This document shows, piece after piece, positions 9,845 to 18,715 of a DNA stretch of 59,718 bases. Both the position numbers and the translations under genes were made by a program. The first letter of the stretch is position 1; each line of letters opens with the position of its first letter. The stretch comes from Pseudomonadales bacterium (lineage in GTDB: Bacteria > Pseudomonadota > Gammaproteobacteria > Pseudomonadales > Azotimanducaceae): positions 1 through 59,718 of the forward strand of contig SKUB01000037.1 in the NCBI GenBank assembly GCA_007122315.1. Reading direction: 5' to 3'. The notes below the pieces were generated by a model. It ran no database searches. It saw only the letters and a program-made list of their open reading frames with translations, and was not told the DNA's origin.

Positions 9845-9962
9845 GCCACCGCGCGCGTGGGATCCAGTGACCACAGGCACGAATGCTGGCGTCGTGGCCG
9901 CGGTACCGGCAGCCTCGGACCCCGCGGACGACAGGGCATTTGCGGTCGTCGCTGCTGCGGCG

Positions 9963-9983
9963 GTAGGTGTGCTCGCAGTTGTT
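9963..9983 (-). repeat. 21-bp exact copy of the LRAT NNCEHTY-coding segment
   Basis: On the minus strand this stretch is identical over 21 bases to 1871-1891, where it encodes the NNCEHTY signature of the LRAT-like protein, and similarity continues at a lower level on one side. Read in the LRAT frame it gives GNNCEHTYRRS, but it lies out of frame with the downstream cyclase-ATPase gene. It looks like a decayed fragment of a second LRAT-like gene in front of the cyclase gene. Confidence 0.55.
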
Positions 9984-10104
9984 TCCGGAGATCGACAGTT
10001 CCGCCTTGGTAGAGATTGTTGAAGCCCGCGGCAAGTGGGTCCAGGGCCGGGTCCCGGATTGATTGTTGTGTTTCTGTGCCACGCACCGGCGTCGCGGCAC
10101 GACA

Positions 10105-10131
10105 ACTATTGACACTAATTATGTCAATAGT
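10105..10131 (+). promoter_or_regulatory. Perfect 10-bp inverted repeat upstream of arylsulfatase
   Basis: ACTATTGACA and TGTCAATAGT are exact inverted repeats separated by seven bases, in an AT-rich patch of a GC-rich region, 31 bp before the sulfatase ATG. The left arm contains TTGACA, so a repressor bound here could mask a -35 box. A closely related site lies at 42366-42392 before the haloalkane dehalogenase gene. The 27-bp palindrome is typical in size for a TetR-type operator, but no cognate regulator is encoded nearby. Confidence 0.7.
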
Positions 10132-10162
10132 GTCTTCTAGGGCGATGGAGAGGGAGGGGTCC

Positions 10163-12433
10163 ATGATCAAGCGTCCTGAGTTTCGCGGCCGGATCGGCCG
10201 CACCGTGGCCGAGTCCGAGGCGCATTTTCTACAACCGCCTCACCCCGGCAGTGACGCGCCGAACGTGGTGATCGTACTGCTCGACGACACCGGGTTTTCG
10301 CAGTTCGGCTGCTTCGGGTCCGATAGCGACATCGACACGCCGAACGTGAATGCGCTGGCAGCCGGTGGCCTGCAGTTCACCAATTTCCACGTCACCCCGC
10401 TGTGTTCACCTACCCGCGCGGCGCTGCTCACCGGGCGCGCCAATCACGCCGTGGGCATGCGTTCGGTTGCCAACTTCAGCACAGGATTCCCGAATCAGCT
10501 CGGCCACATCTCCAATCATGCGGCGACCGTTGCCGAAGTTCTTGGCGACGCTGGTTACGCCACCTTTGCGGTAGGCAAGTGGCATCTGGCACCGATGGAG
10601 CAGTGCTCGGCGGCCGGGCCTTTCGACCAGTGGCCGCTGGCCCGTGGTTTCGACCGTTTCTACGGGTTCCTCGAGGGCGAGACCGATCAGTTTCACCCCG
10701 AGTTGATGGCCGACAACCATCCGGTGGACCCGCCTGGACGACCCGAGGACGGCTACCACGTCTCAGAGGATCTGGTGCAGCAGATGCTCAAGATAATTGC
10801 CGATTCGAAAGGCGTACGGCCCGATCGGCCTTTCTTCGGCTACGTCGCCTTCGGTGCCACCCACGCGCCGCACCAGGCGCCGCCTGAGTATCTCGCCAAG
10901 TACCGCGGCAAGTTCGACGCGGGCTGGGATGTCGTTCGCGAGCGTTGGTATCAGCGCCAGCTCGAGCTCGGGGTCATCCCGCCGGGCACTGACCTGGCGC
11001 CGCGTAACCCAGGGGTCAAGCCCTGGAATGAGCTCTCCGAAAACGAGCAGCGGCTGGCCGCACGGTTGCAGGAAGCGTTCGCGGCGTTTCTGGACCACAC
11101 CGACGAACAGATCGGCCGACTGGTCAGCGGGCTGCGCCACCTCGATCAGCTCGACAACACCCTGCTCATCGTTCTGGCAGACAACGGGGCCTCACAGGAA
11201 GGTGGGCCATTCGGGGTCATGCACGAGATGAAGTTCTTCAACGGGATCATCGAGACCCCCGATGAAGCAATCCACAAGATCGATGACATCGGCGGGCCCA
11301 ACAGCCATACCAACTACCCGTGGGGATGGGCCCAGTGCGGCAATACCCCGTTCCGCTGGTACAAGCAGAACACCCACGAGGGCGGCGTCCACGTTCCGAT
11401 GATCGTCCACTGGCCGGCGGGCATTCCACCGGCGCAGCAGGGAACCAAGCGCCGGCAGTTCGCCTTCGTTGCCGACATCGTGCCGACGATCTACGAGATC
11501 CTGGGCATCGAGCCGCCCGCAGTTCGCCATGACTACGAACAACTGCCTGTGACCGGTGCCTCGTTCGCCGCCGCACTCATCGACCCTGAGACAGAGCCCA
11601 AGAACCAGCTCCAGTACTTCGAGCAGAACGGCAGCCGCGCCCTGGTGGCCGGCGACTGGAAGGCCGTCTGCAAGCACACACCCGGCGCAAACTATGACAC
11701 CGAGGCGTGGGAGCTCTACAACCTGAGCAGCGATCACTCCGAGTGCCACGATCTTGCGGCGGTCGAGCCGAAGAAGCTCGAGGAGCTTATCGCGCTGTGG
11801 TGGAGCGAAGCCGATCGTCATGGCGTTCTGCCTCTCGATGATCGCGGCATCGAACTGTTCGGTGTTCGCTTCCGTGAGCATTCGCCGCACCCGACCAATC
11901 GCCGCTACGTCTATCGACCACCCATGTCACCGATGCCGGGACAAGCCGGGCCGGCCATTGCGGGTCGTAGCTTCGACCTCACGGCCCGGGTCACTCTGAG
12001 CCGCGATGACGAGGGCGTGCTGTTCGCCACCGGGACGCAGAACGCCGGATTCTCCCTGTTCATCCAGAACCGGCGCTTGGTCCTGGACTACAACGCCTTC
12101 GGCGACCACACCCTCTGTGAGTCCGAAATCGAGGTTCCCGAGGGAGACGTGGAACTGACCCTGCGATTGCGCCGCGGCGATGGCTTCGCCGGCACCGCAT
12201 CCCTGGCCGTCGGCGGTCAGGATGCCGGCGAGGTTGGACTGTCGCTGTTCATGCGCATGATGTCCTCCATCGGACCCAGCCTGGGCTGCGATCACGGGTC
12301 CGCGGTCTCGCAACGTTACCAGGCGCCGTTCCCGTTCACCGGCGTCCTCCATGAAGTGGTGATCCAGGCCAGCCCGGACCGCTACGGCGACCTCGCCGGG
12401 ATCGCCGCACGAGCCGAGATGAGCCGGCAGTGA
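10163..12433 (+). CDS. Arylsulfatase (formylglycine-dependent sulfatase, long form)
   Basis: 756 aa. The N-terminal alkaline-phosphatase-fold domain has the metal-binding LLDDTGFSQFGCFG and the type I sulfatase signature CSPTRAALLTGR, with Cys81 the residue oxidised to formylglycine; VGKWHL, FGYVAFGATHAPH and VLADNGAS follow the family order. The C-terminal third is a long beta-rich extension as in the roughly 780-residue mycobacterial AtsA class. There is no obvious signal peptide, so a cytoplasmic location is possible. It hydrolyses sulfate esters, releasing sulfate and an alcohol or phenol. ATG 10163 is supported by GGGAGGGG upstream; longer in-frame starts run through the operator. A sulfatase-maturing enzyme is not visible in the window. 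Confidence 0.9.
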   Translation: MIKRPEFRGRIGRTVAESEAHFLQPPHPGSDAPNVVIVLLDDTGFSQFGCFGSDSDIDTPNVNALAAGGLQFTNFHVTPLCSPTRAALLTGRANHAVGMRSVANFSTGFPNQLGHISNHAATVAEVLGDAGYATFAVGKWHLAPMEQCSAAGPFDQWPLARGFDRFYGFLEGETDQFHPELMADNHPVDPPGRPEDGYHVSEDLVQQMLKIIADSKGVRPDRPFFGYVAFGATHAPHQAPPEYLAKYRGKFDAGWDVVRERWYQRQLELGVIPPGTDLAPRNPGVKPWNELSENEQRLAARLQEAFAAFLDHTDEQIGRLVSGLRHLDQLDNTLLIVLADNGASQEGGPFGVMHEMKFFNGIIETPDEAIHKIDDIGGPNSHTNYPWGWAQCGNTPFRWYKQNTHEGGVHVPMIVHWPAGIPPAQQGTKRRQFAFVADIVPTIYEILGIEPPAVRHDYEQLPVTGASFAAALIDPETEPKNQLQYFEQNGSRALVAGDWKAVCKHTPGANYDTEAWELYNLSSDHSECHDLAAVEPKKLEELIALWWSEADRHGVLPLDDRGIELFGVRFREHSPHPTNRRYVYRPPMSPMPGQAGPAIAGRSFDLTARVTLSRDDEGVLFATGTQNAGFSLFIQNRRLVLDYNAFGDHTLCESEIEVPEGDVELTLRLRRGDGFAGTASLAVGGQDAGEVGLSLFMRMMSSIGPSLGCDHGSAVSQRYQAPFPFTGVLHEVVIQASPDRYGDLAGIAARAEMSRQ

Positions 12434-12526
12434 TCGGGCCGTGCGGGCCAAGCCGGACCTCAGCGTGACCCCTCAGCATCAGGTGCGAGAACGCCTGGGG
12501 CCGCTCGCAGATACGGAGACAAGCCG

Positions 12527-13846
12527 GTGAGCATGAAGGCAGCCATCAGTCGCCGCGTAACGCCCATGATCACCAGCCCGGGTCTGCGCACGACCCGGCG
12601 GAAACTGCATGCCGCGGCCAGACGGCTCCGCGGCCGACAGCCGACAGTCCATTACTTTCATCAGGCCGATGATCCCTACAGCCACCTTGCGGCGCAGACC
12701 CTCGAAGCGCTGGCAGAGCGTTACCGCATCGACCTGCGCTGTCATCTGGTGCCGGCTCCGGAGGACAGTGCGGCACCCGAGCGCGTGCGCCTCGAGGCTT
12801 GGTCGCGGCGCGATGCGCAGAACCTCGCTGGTCGTCTCGGGCTCGACTGGCCCGGCGAGTCCGCTGCGTTGTCGTCAGCGTTGGCACCAGGAGCCACGCA
12901 CCGAGCCAACGCCGCCCTGGCGGCTGCGGTCGGGAACGCTGACTTTCCAAAGATTGCGGTCCGGATCGGCGCGGCTCTCTGGCGCGGCAACATGGATGCG
13001 CTGGTCGTCCCGGGTGCCGTGGACGCGGTCACTGTCGAGCGCATCCTGCGGGCCGGGGCGGCCCTGCGGGCGGCCCGCGGCCACTATCTCGGAGCGACCT
13101 TCTACTTCGAAGGTGAGTGGTACTGGGGCGTCGATCGACTCCACTACCTCGAGACCCGTCTGCGCGATGCAGGTCTGGCGCACAGCCCCGGGGGTGACTT
13201 CATCGCGCCGGTCAAGGATGTCGAGCTGACGGCTCGCCCCACGGCTGCGGTGACCCCACAGCTGCATTTTTTCTTCTCCTTCCGGAGTCCCTACGTCTGC
13301 ATCAGCGTGCCGCGCGTCCGCAGACTCGCGGCGCATTATGGCGCCGACCTCCGGCTGCGCTTCATTCTGCCCATGGTGATGCGCGGGCTGCCCGTGCCGC
13401 GGGCGAAGAGTCGCTACATCGTGCTCGATGCGAAGCGCGAGGCGGAGCGCGTGGAGGCGCCCTTTGGCTGCATCGTCGATCCGGTCGGCCGCGCCACGGA
13501 ACGCGGCATCGCCGTTCTCAACCATGCCATGCGCGACGGCCGGGGCCCGGATTTCGTCGAATACTTCCTGCGCGGCGTCTGGGCAGAAGGCATCGATGCC
13601 ACCACGGACACGGGCTTGAACCGCATCGCCGAGCGGGCGGACATCGACGCCGGAGCCGTTGCCGCGGCGCTGCAGGACGACTCCTGGCGGGAGGCCGCGG
13701 AAGCCAATCGCCAGGAGCTGTTCGAGATGGGGCTGTGGGGCGCGCCGACTCTGCGCGTCGACGATGGGCCCGGTCACTGGGGGCAGGACCGGCTCTGGGT
13801 GATCGAGGAAGACCTCATCGCTGCCACGAGCGCAGAGCGTCGTTGA
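12527..13846 (+). CDS. Two-domain DsbA-family/2-hydroxychromene-2-carboxylate isomerase-like protein
   Basis: 439 aa, twice the size of a single HCCA isomerase/GST-kappa domain. Residues about 40-235 form one thioredoxin-like domain opening VHYFHQADDPYSHLAAQ; residues about 245-435 form a second opening LHFFFSFRSPYVCIS and ending with the cis-Pro segment GLWGAPTLRVDD. Only the second keeps the S-P-Y pattern where HCCA isomerases hold their catalytic Ser, so the first may be structural. Such proteins isomerise aromatic-degradation intermediates with glutathione. Start is GTG 12527, with GGAG eight bases upstream; ATG 12533 is too far from it. It follows the sulfatase gene by 93 bp and may be co-transcribed. 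Confidence 0.75.
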   Translation: MSMKAAISRRVTPMITSPGLRTTRRKLHAAARRLRGRQPTVHYFHQADDPYSHLAAQTLEALAERYRIDLRCHLVPAPEDSAAPERVRLEAWSRRDAQNLAGRLGLDWPGESAALSSALAPGATHRANAALAAAVGNADFPKIAVRIGAALWRGNMDALVVPGAVDAVTVERILRAGAALRAARGHYLGATFYFEGEWYWGVDRLHYLETRLRDAGLAHSPGGDFIAPVKDVELTARPTAAVTPQLHFFFSFRSPYVCISVPRVRRLAAHYGADLRLRFILPMVMRGLPVPRAKSRYIVLDAKREAERVEAPFGCIVDPVGRATERGIAVLNHAMRDGRGPDFVEYFLRGVWAEGIDATTDTGLNRIAERADIDAGAVAAALQDDSWREAAEANRQELFEMGLWGAPTLRVDDGPGHWGQDRLWVIEEDLIAATSAERR

Positions 13847-13922
13847 AGATGTTTATCGAGGGGCACGGTGCAGGTCGTCAGCCGTGAATGAGGTTGCCGT
13901 CGAGCCGCTCCGCGAAATCGCC

Positions 13923-14351
13923 TCAGCGGCAGTCGAAGGGCGACTCCGGTAGCGTAAGGTCGAACGCGAAGGAGATGCCGTCACCGCGACCGTAGGCGTC
14001 TTCGAGCCGCAGACTGCCGAATACGCGATCATCGGCCAGCTCGAACAGCTGTTCGTCGGGCATCCCCTGGCGACTGAAGAGCCCCTCAGGCCCGGACCAG
14101 GAGACCTCCTGAATTCTCAGGTCGCCCATGGCGAGGATGGAGACATCCACTTGCGCCCGGGTGCCCTCGTTGCGATGCAGGCCCTGCAGTTCCAGCTCGA
14201 AGCGTGTGCCGTACTCTTCGTAGGGCTCGCAGCGCAGCACCTGGTCGATGGCATACGAGGTCGCATTCACGGTGACCTCGTCGGCACGCGCAGCGGCGCT
14301 GCAGGTCAGAATGACGATGACGCCGGCAGTCAAGGCTGGACTGATCTTCAT
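13923..14351 (-). CDS. Small secreted protein of unknown function
   Basis: 142 aa with a clear signal peptide (ALTAGVIVILTCSAAARA before DEV). The mature chain is acidic and beta-rich, with Cys in LRCEPYEEYG and in the final PFDCR. I do not recognise the family. The end FAFDLTLPESPFDC resembles an internal segment of the secreted protein at 4654 (FELAIPKTPFAC), suggesting related beta-sandwich domains. It is divergent from the S9 peptidase gene, with about 200 bp between the starts; no distinct regulatory motif was noticed there. Confidence 0.6.
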   Translation of the reverse strand: MKISPALTAGVIVILTCSAAARADEVTVNATSYAIDQVLRCEPYEEYGTRFELELQGLHRNEGTRAQVDVSILAMGDLRIQEVSWSGPEGLFSRQGMPDEQLFELADDRVFGSLRLEDAYGRGDGISFAFDLTLPESPFDCR

Positions 14352-14553
14352 GGTTCGATCCTACTGGTCATGGCACCTTCCCAAGATACCCCGCAGCGAG
14401 TGTACGCCTGCAGCGGTCGATCGGCGATTGCAGCAGGTGTGGCACCGAGCGCGGTCGCAGACGCATGCCTTTCGGACATGGCAGGGTGATTGGCGCTGAA
14501 GTGGGACGTCGGGTTAGGCTCCTGCGCTTTATGGCCTGCCTGGATGGTTGTCT

Positions 14554-16620
14554 ATGCCTGCTGCGTGCCTTGCTCGTCGATCCATCATTGTCGCTCTGCT
14601 CGTCGTTCTGGTCTCGTATGCGCTGCCTGGCGGTGCCGCAGCGGAAGGTTTGAAACCCGAGGATTTCTACGACTTCCAGTTCGTCAGCGATCCGCAAATG
14701 GCGCCGGACGGCAACACCATCGCCTTCGTGCGCGCCACGGTGAGCGAGGACCGCCGCAAGCGGGAATCGGCCATCTGGCTGGTGGCGAGCGACGGCAATG
14801 CGCCGCCCCGGCAGTTCACCCGTGACACCACCGATCGCAATCCACGTTGGTCACCGGATGGCCGCAGCATCGCATTCATCTCCGGCCGGGAGGAACGCGC
14901 CCAGCTGCACCTGATTTCCATGGCAGGTGGTGAGGCGCGCGCTGTGACCGAGCTGAAGCAGGGGTCCATCTCCGACTTCGCCTGGTTGCCGGACAGCCGC
15001 TACCTGCTGCTGACGCTGAGCATCGATCCGAGCGTCGACGATCCCAATGCGAAGGCGGATGAGGACGAGGATCCGAAGCCGGATCTGAAGCGTTTCCGGC
15101 ATGCGGTGTACAAATCTGACGGACGTGGCTACCTCGACGAGTCCCGCCGAGGCCTGTGGCTGCTCGACAGCGAAGACGGCACCCTCCGGCGCCTGACCGG
15201 GCATGCGGACTGGAATGACAGCAATGCCGCGGTCTCACCCGACGGTGCATTGGTGGCGTTCGATGCGGATCGCACCGGGACCGAGTACGACGGCGGGTTC
15301 AACCAGGACCTGCATCTGTTGACCCTCGCCAACGGCGAAGTGATTCAGGTGGACACGCCGCCCGGTCGCGCCTGGAGTCCGGTGTTCAGCCCGGACGGTC
15401 GTTTTCTGCTTTACCGGCATCAGAGCGAACGTTATGCGCCAATCACCGTGCAGCGTATCCCTGTTGCCGGCGGCAGCCACCAGGTCCTCCATGACGGCCT
15501 CGACCTGACGGTGTCCGACCTGCTGTTCCCCGCGGCAGGCCAGGGCCCTTATCTGCGCGCCGATTACCGCGGTGCGCGTCCGGTGTTCCGTCTCGACCGC
15601 AACGGTCGCACCCCTGCGGTCGCAGGTTCGGAGGCTTCGATCAACGCGCTTTCCTTCTCCGCCGACGGCCGCAGGATGGCTTACATCGAGGAGGATGAAG
15701 TCCGCCTCGCGGAGGTCTGGACGGCCCGCAGCGACGGCAGTCGAGCCCGGCAGCTGACCCGCTTCAACGAAGATTTCCTGGCTTCCCGCGAGCTCGGCCG
15801 CCTGGAGCGCTTCACGTTCAGCAACGAGGACGACATGGAGGTGGATGGTTTCCTGCTGCGTCCGATCGGCTTCGAGGATGGCCGTCGCTATCCACTGGTG
15901 CTTAACATCAAGGGTGGCCCCGGGGGCATGTGGGGGCATCAGTGGTTCCAGGAGTTCCAGATGCTGGCGGCGGCGGGCTTTGGTGTGGTCTTCACCAACT
16001 ACCGCGGCAGCACCGGCTATGGCCACGATTTTCAGTCTGCCGTACGCCTCGACTACGGCGGCGCGGATTATCGGGACAACATGCTGCTGCTGGAGGCGGC
16101 GCTGGAGCGCTTCGATTGGATCGATCCGGAGCGTTTGTTCGTCACCGGCGGCAGCCATGGCGGCTTCCTGACGAACTGGATCACGACGCAGACGGATCGC
16201 TTCCGCGCCGCCGTCACCCAGCGCAGCGTCAGCAACTGGATCTCCGAGGCCGGAACCCAGGAGTACCCGCCGGCGTCGATGACCGCAGAGTTTGGCGGCA
16301 CGATCTGGACGAACTTCGACTACTACTGGGGCCGCTCACCGCTGAAGTATGCCGATCAGGTGTCCACCCCGACGCTGGTGATTCACAGCTCAGACGATCA
16401 CATCACGCCTGTGGGTCAGGGGCAGGAGTGGTTCTACGCGTTGCTGGCCAATGATGTGGAGACCGAGTTCGCCCTGTTCGAGGGAGAGAGTCACGGCCTG
16501 TCACGTGGCGGTACTCCGGTGAACCTGGTGGCGCGGCTGGAGCTGATCATCGAGTGGTTCCAGCGCTACGACGACCAGGATGAAGAAGGCGAGGAGCATG
16601 ACGAAGATGATGCTGACTGA
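14554..16620 (+). CDS. S9 family peptidase (prolyl oligopeptidase/acylaminoacyl-peptidase type), exported
   Basis: 688 aa. A signal peptide (SIIVALLVVLVSYALPGGAAA) is followed by a beta-propeller with WSPDGRSIAF-like TolB/DPP repeats, then a C-terminal alpha/beta-hydrolase domain. The triad is visible: Ser534 in GGSHGG, Asp614 or Asp615 in SSDDHITP, His647 in GESHGLS. It cleaves short peptides in the periplasm or at the surface. ATG 14554 is preferred over the TTG two codons upstream. The tail is strongly acidic (EEGEEHDEDDAD). It ends 8 bp from the convergent glycosyltransferase gene. It could act in peptide scavenging; specificity is not readable. Confidence 0.9.
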   Translation: MPAACLARRSIIVALLVVLVSYALPGGAAAEGLKPEDFYDFQFVSDPQMAPDGNTIAFVRATVSEDRRKRESAIWLVASDGNAPPRQFTRDTTDRNPRWSPDGRSIAFISGREERAQLHLISMAGGEARAVTELKQGSISDFAWLPDSRYLLLTLSIDPSVDDPNAKADEDEDPKPDLKRFRHAVYKSDGRGYLDESRRGLWLLDSEDGTLRRLTGHADWNDSNAAVSPDGALVAFDADRTGTEYDGGFNQDLHLLTLANGEVIQVDTPPGRAWSPVFSPDGRFLLYRHQSERYAPITVQRIPVAGGSHQVLHDGLDLTVSDLLFPAAGQGPYLRADYRGARPVFRLDRNGRTPAVAGSEASINALSFSADGRRMAYIEEDEVRLAEVWTARSDGSRARQLTRFNEDFLASRELGRLERFTFSNEDDMEVDGFLLRPIGFEDGRRYPLVLNIKGGPGGMWGHQWFQEFQMLAAAGFGVVFTNYRGSTGYGHDFQSAVRLDYGGADYRDNMLLLEAALERFDWIDPERLFVTGGSHGGFLTNWITTQTDRFRAAVTQRSVSNWISEAGTQEYPPASMTAEFGGTIWTNFDYYWGRSPLKYADQVSTPTLVIHSSDDHITPVGQGQEWFYALLANDVETEFALFEGESHGLSRGGTPVNLVARLELIIEWFQRYDDQDEEGEEHDEDDAD

Positions 16621-16628
16621 CGTTGCGG

Positions 16629-17681
16629 TCAGAGCAGCGCCTTGAGGGCCGTGTCCCAGCGTGGCGCGAGGGATGGGCCATACCAGGCGCTGACGTCCAC
16701 CGGCGGTGGCAGTCCATCGCGCAGCCACTGCTCGAGCCGGCCCGTCAGCGCCCTGACATCATCCGCGGGATAGCGATAGGCGTCAGGATATTGCTCCGGG
16801 TAGCACAGCGCGTCCGGCACCAGGGGACGGGCGCCGGCGCTGACGGCTTCGAGGACCGCCAGTCCCTGGAACTCGTGGCGCGCCGTGCTGACGACGATGC
16901 CGGCGCGCCCGAGTAATGCCGTGTAGTCCGCTCGCGGCAGCTCGCCATCTATTACGATGCGCGAACCCAGCTCCGATCGCAGGCGTGCCAGGGCAGGGTG
17001 AGGGACGCGGCCACGGCCTCCGAGCAGTGCCAGCCGGAAATCCCGGCCAGTAGCGGCCAGCGCGAGCAGCGAGTCCGCGAACACCTCCGGGGCCTTGTCG
17101 TACTCCCAGCGATGGTTCCAGACGATGAGCCCGGAATCCTGCTCACCGGGCGCGATGGCCTCCACGGGCACCGGGAGCACGCTGCTGCGCGCCGCAATCC
17201 GGGCGGTGACGCCTGCTGGGACCGCGTCCGGTAGCCGCGCCAGCAGGGCCTCGACCCCGCTCAGAAAGGCGTCCCGGTTGTAGGCCGAATTGAATTTCAC
17301 CCGGTCGGCGGCAAGCGCGCCGTAAAGCTGCACCATCTGGGGTTCCAGCGACGGAACCTGGTCGGGACTGGCCGGGTAGGCAAACTGGTTTTCGTGGAAG
17401 TAGTACAGCGTGGGCACCCGGGCGAGGCCCGGATGCAGGCCCTTGAGGGTGGCAAGGTCCACCATGGAAGTGGCCACCATGAGATCGGGCGGTGATTCCG
17501 GCAGGACATCCAGCCAGGACAACGGGTTGCCGCGAATGCGCCAGGAGAAATGACGGCCGGGCAACTCGAAGCGCTTCCAGGTGAAGCCTGGCAGCAGGGT
17601 AAGCACCCGCTCGGCCCAGGCGCGGTGGCTCGGCGCCGCGTAGGCCGACAGCAGCCAGGCCACAGGTTGTCCCGGCTTCAT
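16629..17681 (-). CDS. Glycosyltransferase with QTMAN-like N-terminal domain (tRNA-queuosine alpha-mannosyltransferase family)
   Basis: 350 aa. The N-terminus LLSAYAAPSHRAWAE, then LPGRHFSWRIRGNPLSW and YYFHENQFAYP, is the signature of the DUF3524 domain of animal GTDC1, recently assigned as the tRNA-queuosine mannosyltransferase QTMAN. The C-terminal half is a GT4/GT-B nucleotide-sugar domain with VWNHRWEYDKAPE and STARHEFQGLAVLEAVSAGARPLVP. By homology it would mannosylate queuosine in tRNA(Asp); whether bacterial members do this I cannot say. It is the last gene of a four-gene minus-strand operon and overlaps the CPBP gene by 4 bp (ATGA). Confidence 0.82.
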   Translation of the reverse strand: MKPGQPVAWLLSAYAAPSHRAWAERVLTLLPGFTWKRFELPGRHFSWRIRGNPLSWLDVLPESPPDLMVATSMVDLATLKGLHPGLARVPTLYYFHENQFAYPASPDQVPSLEPQMVQLYGALAADRVKFNSAYNRDAFLSGVEALLARLPDAVPAGVTARIAARSSVLPVPVEAIAPGEQDSGLIVWNHRWEYDKAPEVFADSLLALAATGRDFRLALLGGRGRVPHPALARLRSELGSRIVIDGELPRADYTALLGRAGIVVSTARHEFQGLAVLEAVSAGARPLVPDALCYPEQYPDAYRYPADDVRALTGRLEQWLRDGLPPPVDVSAWYGPSLAPRWDTALKALL

Positions 17682-18097
17682 GGCGTCAGCCCTGCCGCGA
17701 GGAACACGGCTGCGTTCCAGCTCACGTGCAGGATCATCCCTGGAAGAATGGACCCGCTGCGATCACGGAACAGCCCGAACAGCAGCGACGGCAGGAACAC
17801 CAGGGCCGCGTGCAGCGGCGGATGGTTGATCAGGTGCATGGCAGCGAACAATCCACTTGTCAGTATGTTGGCCAGCGTCAGCGGTCCGACGCTGCGTCCT
17901 TGGCTCACTTCCAGCAGCGTCGGTTGGATCACACCGCGGAAGACGACTTCCTCCAGTACAGGATAGACCAGGATCAGCAGTGCGAGGGTCGCCAGGGGAA
18001 GCATTTCTCCCCCCTGAAGCATGCCGTATCCGATCGCGATCAGGGCGCCTGCAAACCAGACCGGCGGCAGCCAGCGGTCGCGCCACCAGCGGGTCAC
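17678..18097 (-). CDS. CPBP family intramembrane glutamic endopeptidase
   Basis: 139 aa, short for the family, with about four membrane segments. Motif 1 EEVVFRG (Glu-Glu-x3-Arg), motif 2 FAAMHLINH and the later HVSWN give the conserved Glu, His and Asn of CPBP/Rce1-type proteases (ABI domain). It would cleave a membrane substrate or confer immunity to a peptide. Size and sequence also resemble proteases dedicated to short C-terminal sorting signals, but no matching target protein was seen nearby. It is coupled by ATGA overlaps to the methyltransferase upstream and the glycosyltransferase downstream. Confidence 0.8.
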   Translation of the reverse strand: MTRWWRDRWLPPVWFAGALIAIGYGMLQGGEMLPLATLALLILVYPVLEEVVFRGVIQPTLLEVSQGRSVGPLTLANILTSGLFAAMHLINHPPLHAALVFLPSLLFGLFRDRSGSILPGMILHVSWNAAVFLAAGLTP

Positions 18098-18675
18098 GGA
18101 CGGCGGAACTCGGCGCTGTAGTTGCTGCGCCCGCCCCAGTGACGCGTGGCCTGGAACCCGGCCTGCTCCGCCATGGCGGTGATGTCTTCGCGCGCGATGA
18201 AGTCGGCGTCCCCCGGTTGCTCGGTCAGATTCAGGCGCCCCCCTGGGCGGAGGACGCGATGCAATTCCGCCAGCGCCGCTTTCGGGTCCGGAACTTCTCC
18301 GAGCACCGCCACCAGGAAGGCCAGGTCGATGCTGGCATCGGCATAGGGCAGGGCGCGCGCATCCGCTGCCTGATAGGTGACGTTGCGGGCGCGGGTCAGG
18401 CGTTTCCTGGCCTTGGCGAGCATGGCCGGCTGCAGATCCATCAGCAGCAGCATGCCCTCGGGTAGCGCTCTGGCCACTTCGAGGCTGAAGTAGCCCGGGC
18501 CTGGACCCACTTCCAGCACCCGATCGGTGGGGGCGGGATGCAGTCGTCGCACCATTTCCCGCGGCGACAGGATCAACCGTCGCAAAGGATTGCGCAGCAT
18601 GAACGCGAGTTCGGCGGGGTATGCCTCACCCGCCGTGCTGCTCCGCCTCCAGACCTCCCGCAACCGTTCGAACAT
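18094..18675 (-). CDS. Class I SAM-dependent methyltransferase
   Basis: 193 aa. Motif I VLEVGPGPGYFS binds S-adenosylmethionine; Asp in LLMDLQPAML ends strand 2; YQAADARALPYADASIDLAF and LRPGGRLNLTE give motifs II and III, as in the UbiE/Methyltransf_11 group. The substrate is unknown. I start at ATG 18675 because GGAGG is five bases upstream; the open frame to 18843 lies inside the upstream barrel gene. Second gene of the operon; its stop overlaps the start of the CPBP gene. Confidence 0.85.
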   Translation of the reverse strand: MFERLREVWRRSSTAGEAYPAELAFMLRNPLRRLILSPREMVRRLHPAPTDRVLEVGPGPGYFSLEVARALPEGMLLLMDLQPAMLAKARKRLTRARNVTYQAADARALPYADASIDLAFLVAVLGEVPDPKAALAELHRVLRPGGRLNLTEQPGDADFIAREDITAMAEQAGFQATRHWGGRSNYSAEFRRP

Positions 18676-18715
18676 GGCCACCTCCGTTGCGGACGATAGC
18701 CGTTCCGGGAGCGGA

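Noticed and set aside
9845-10105. N-terminal extension of the cyclase-ATPase protein
   Set aside because: The stretch begins with TTG inside the sulfatase operator, is low-complexity and contains an out-of-frame LRAT motif copy.
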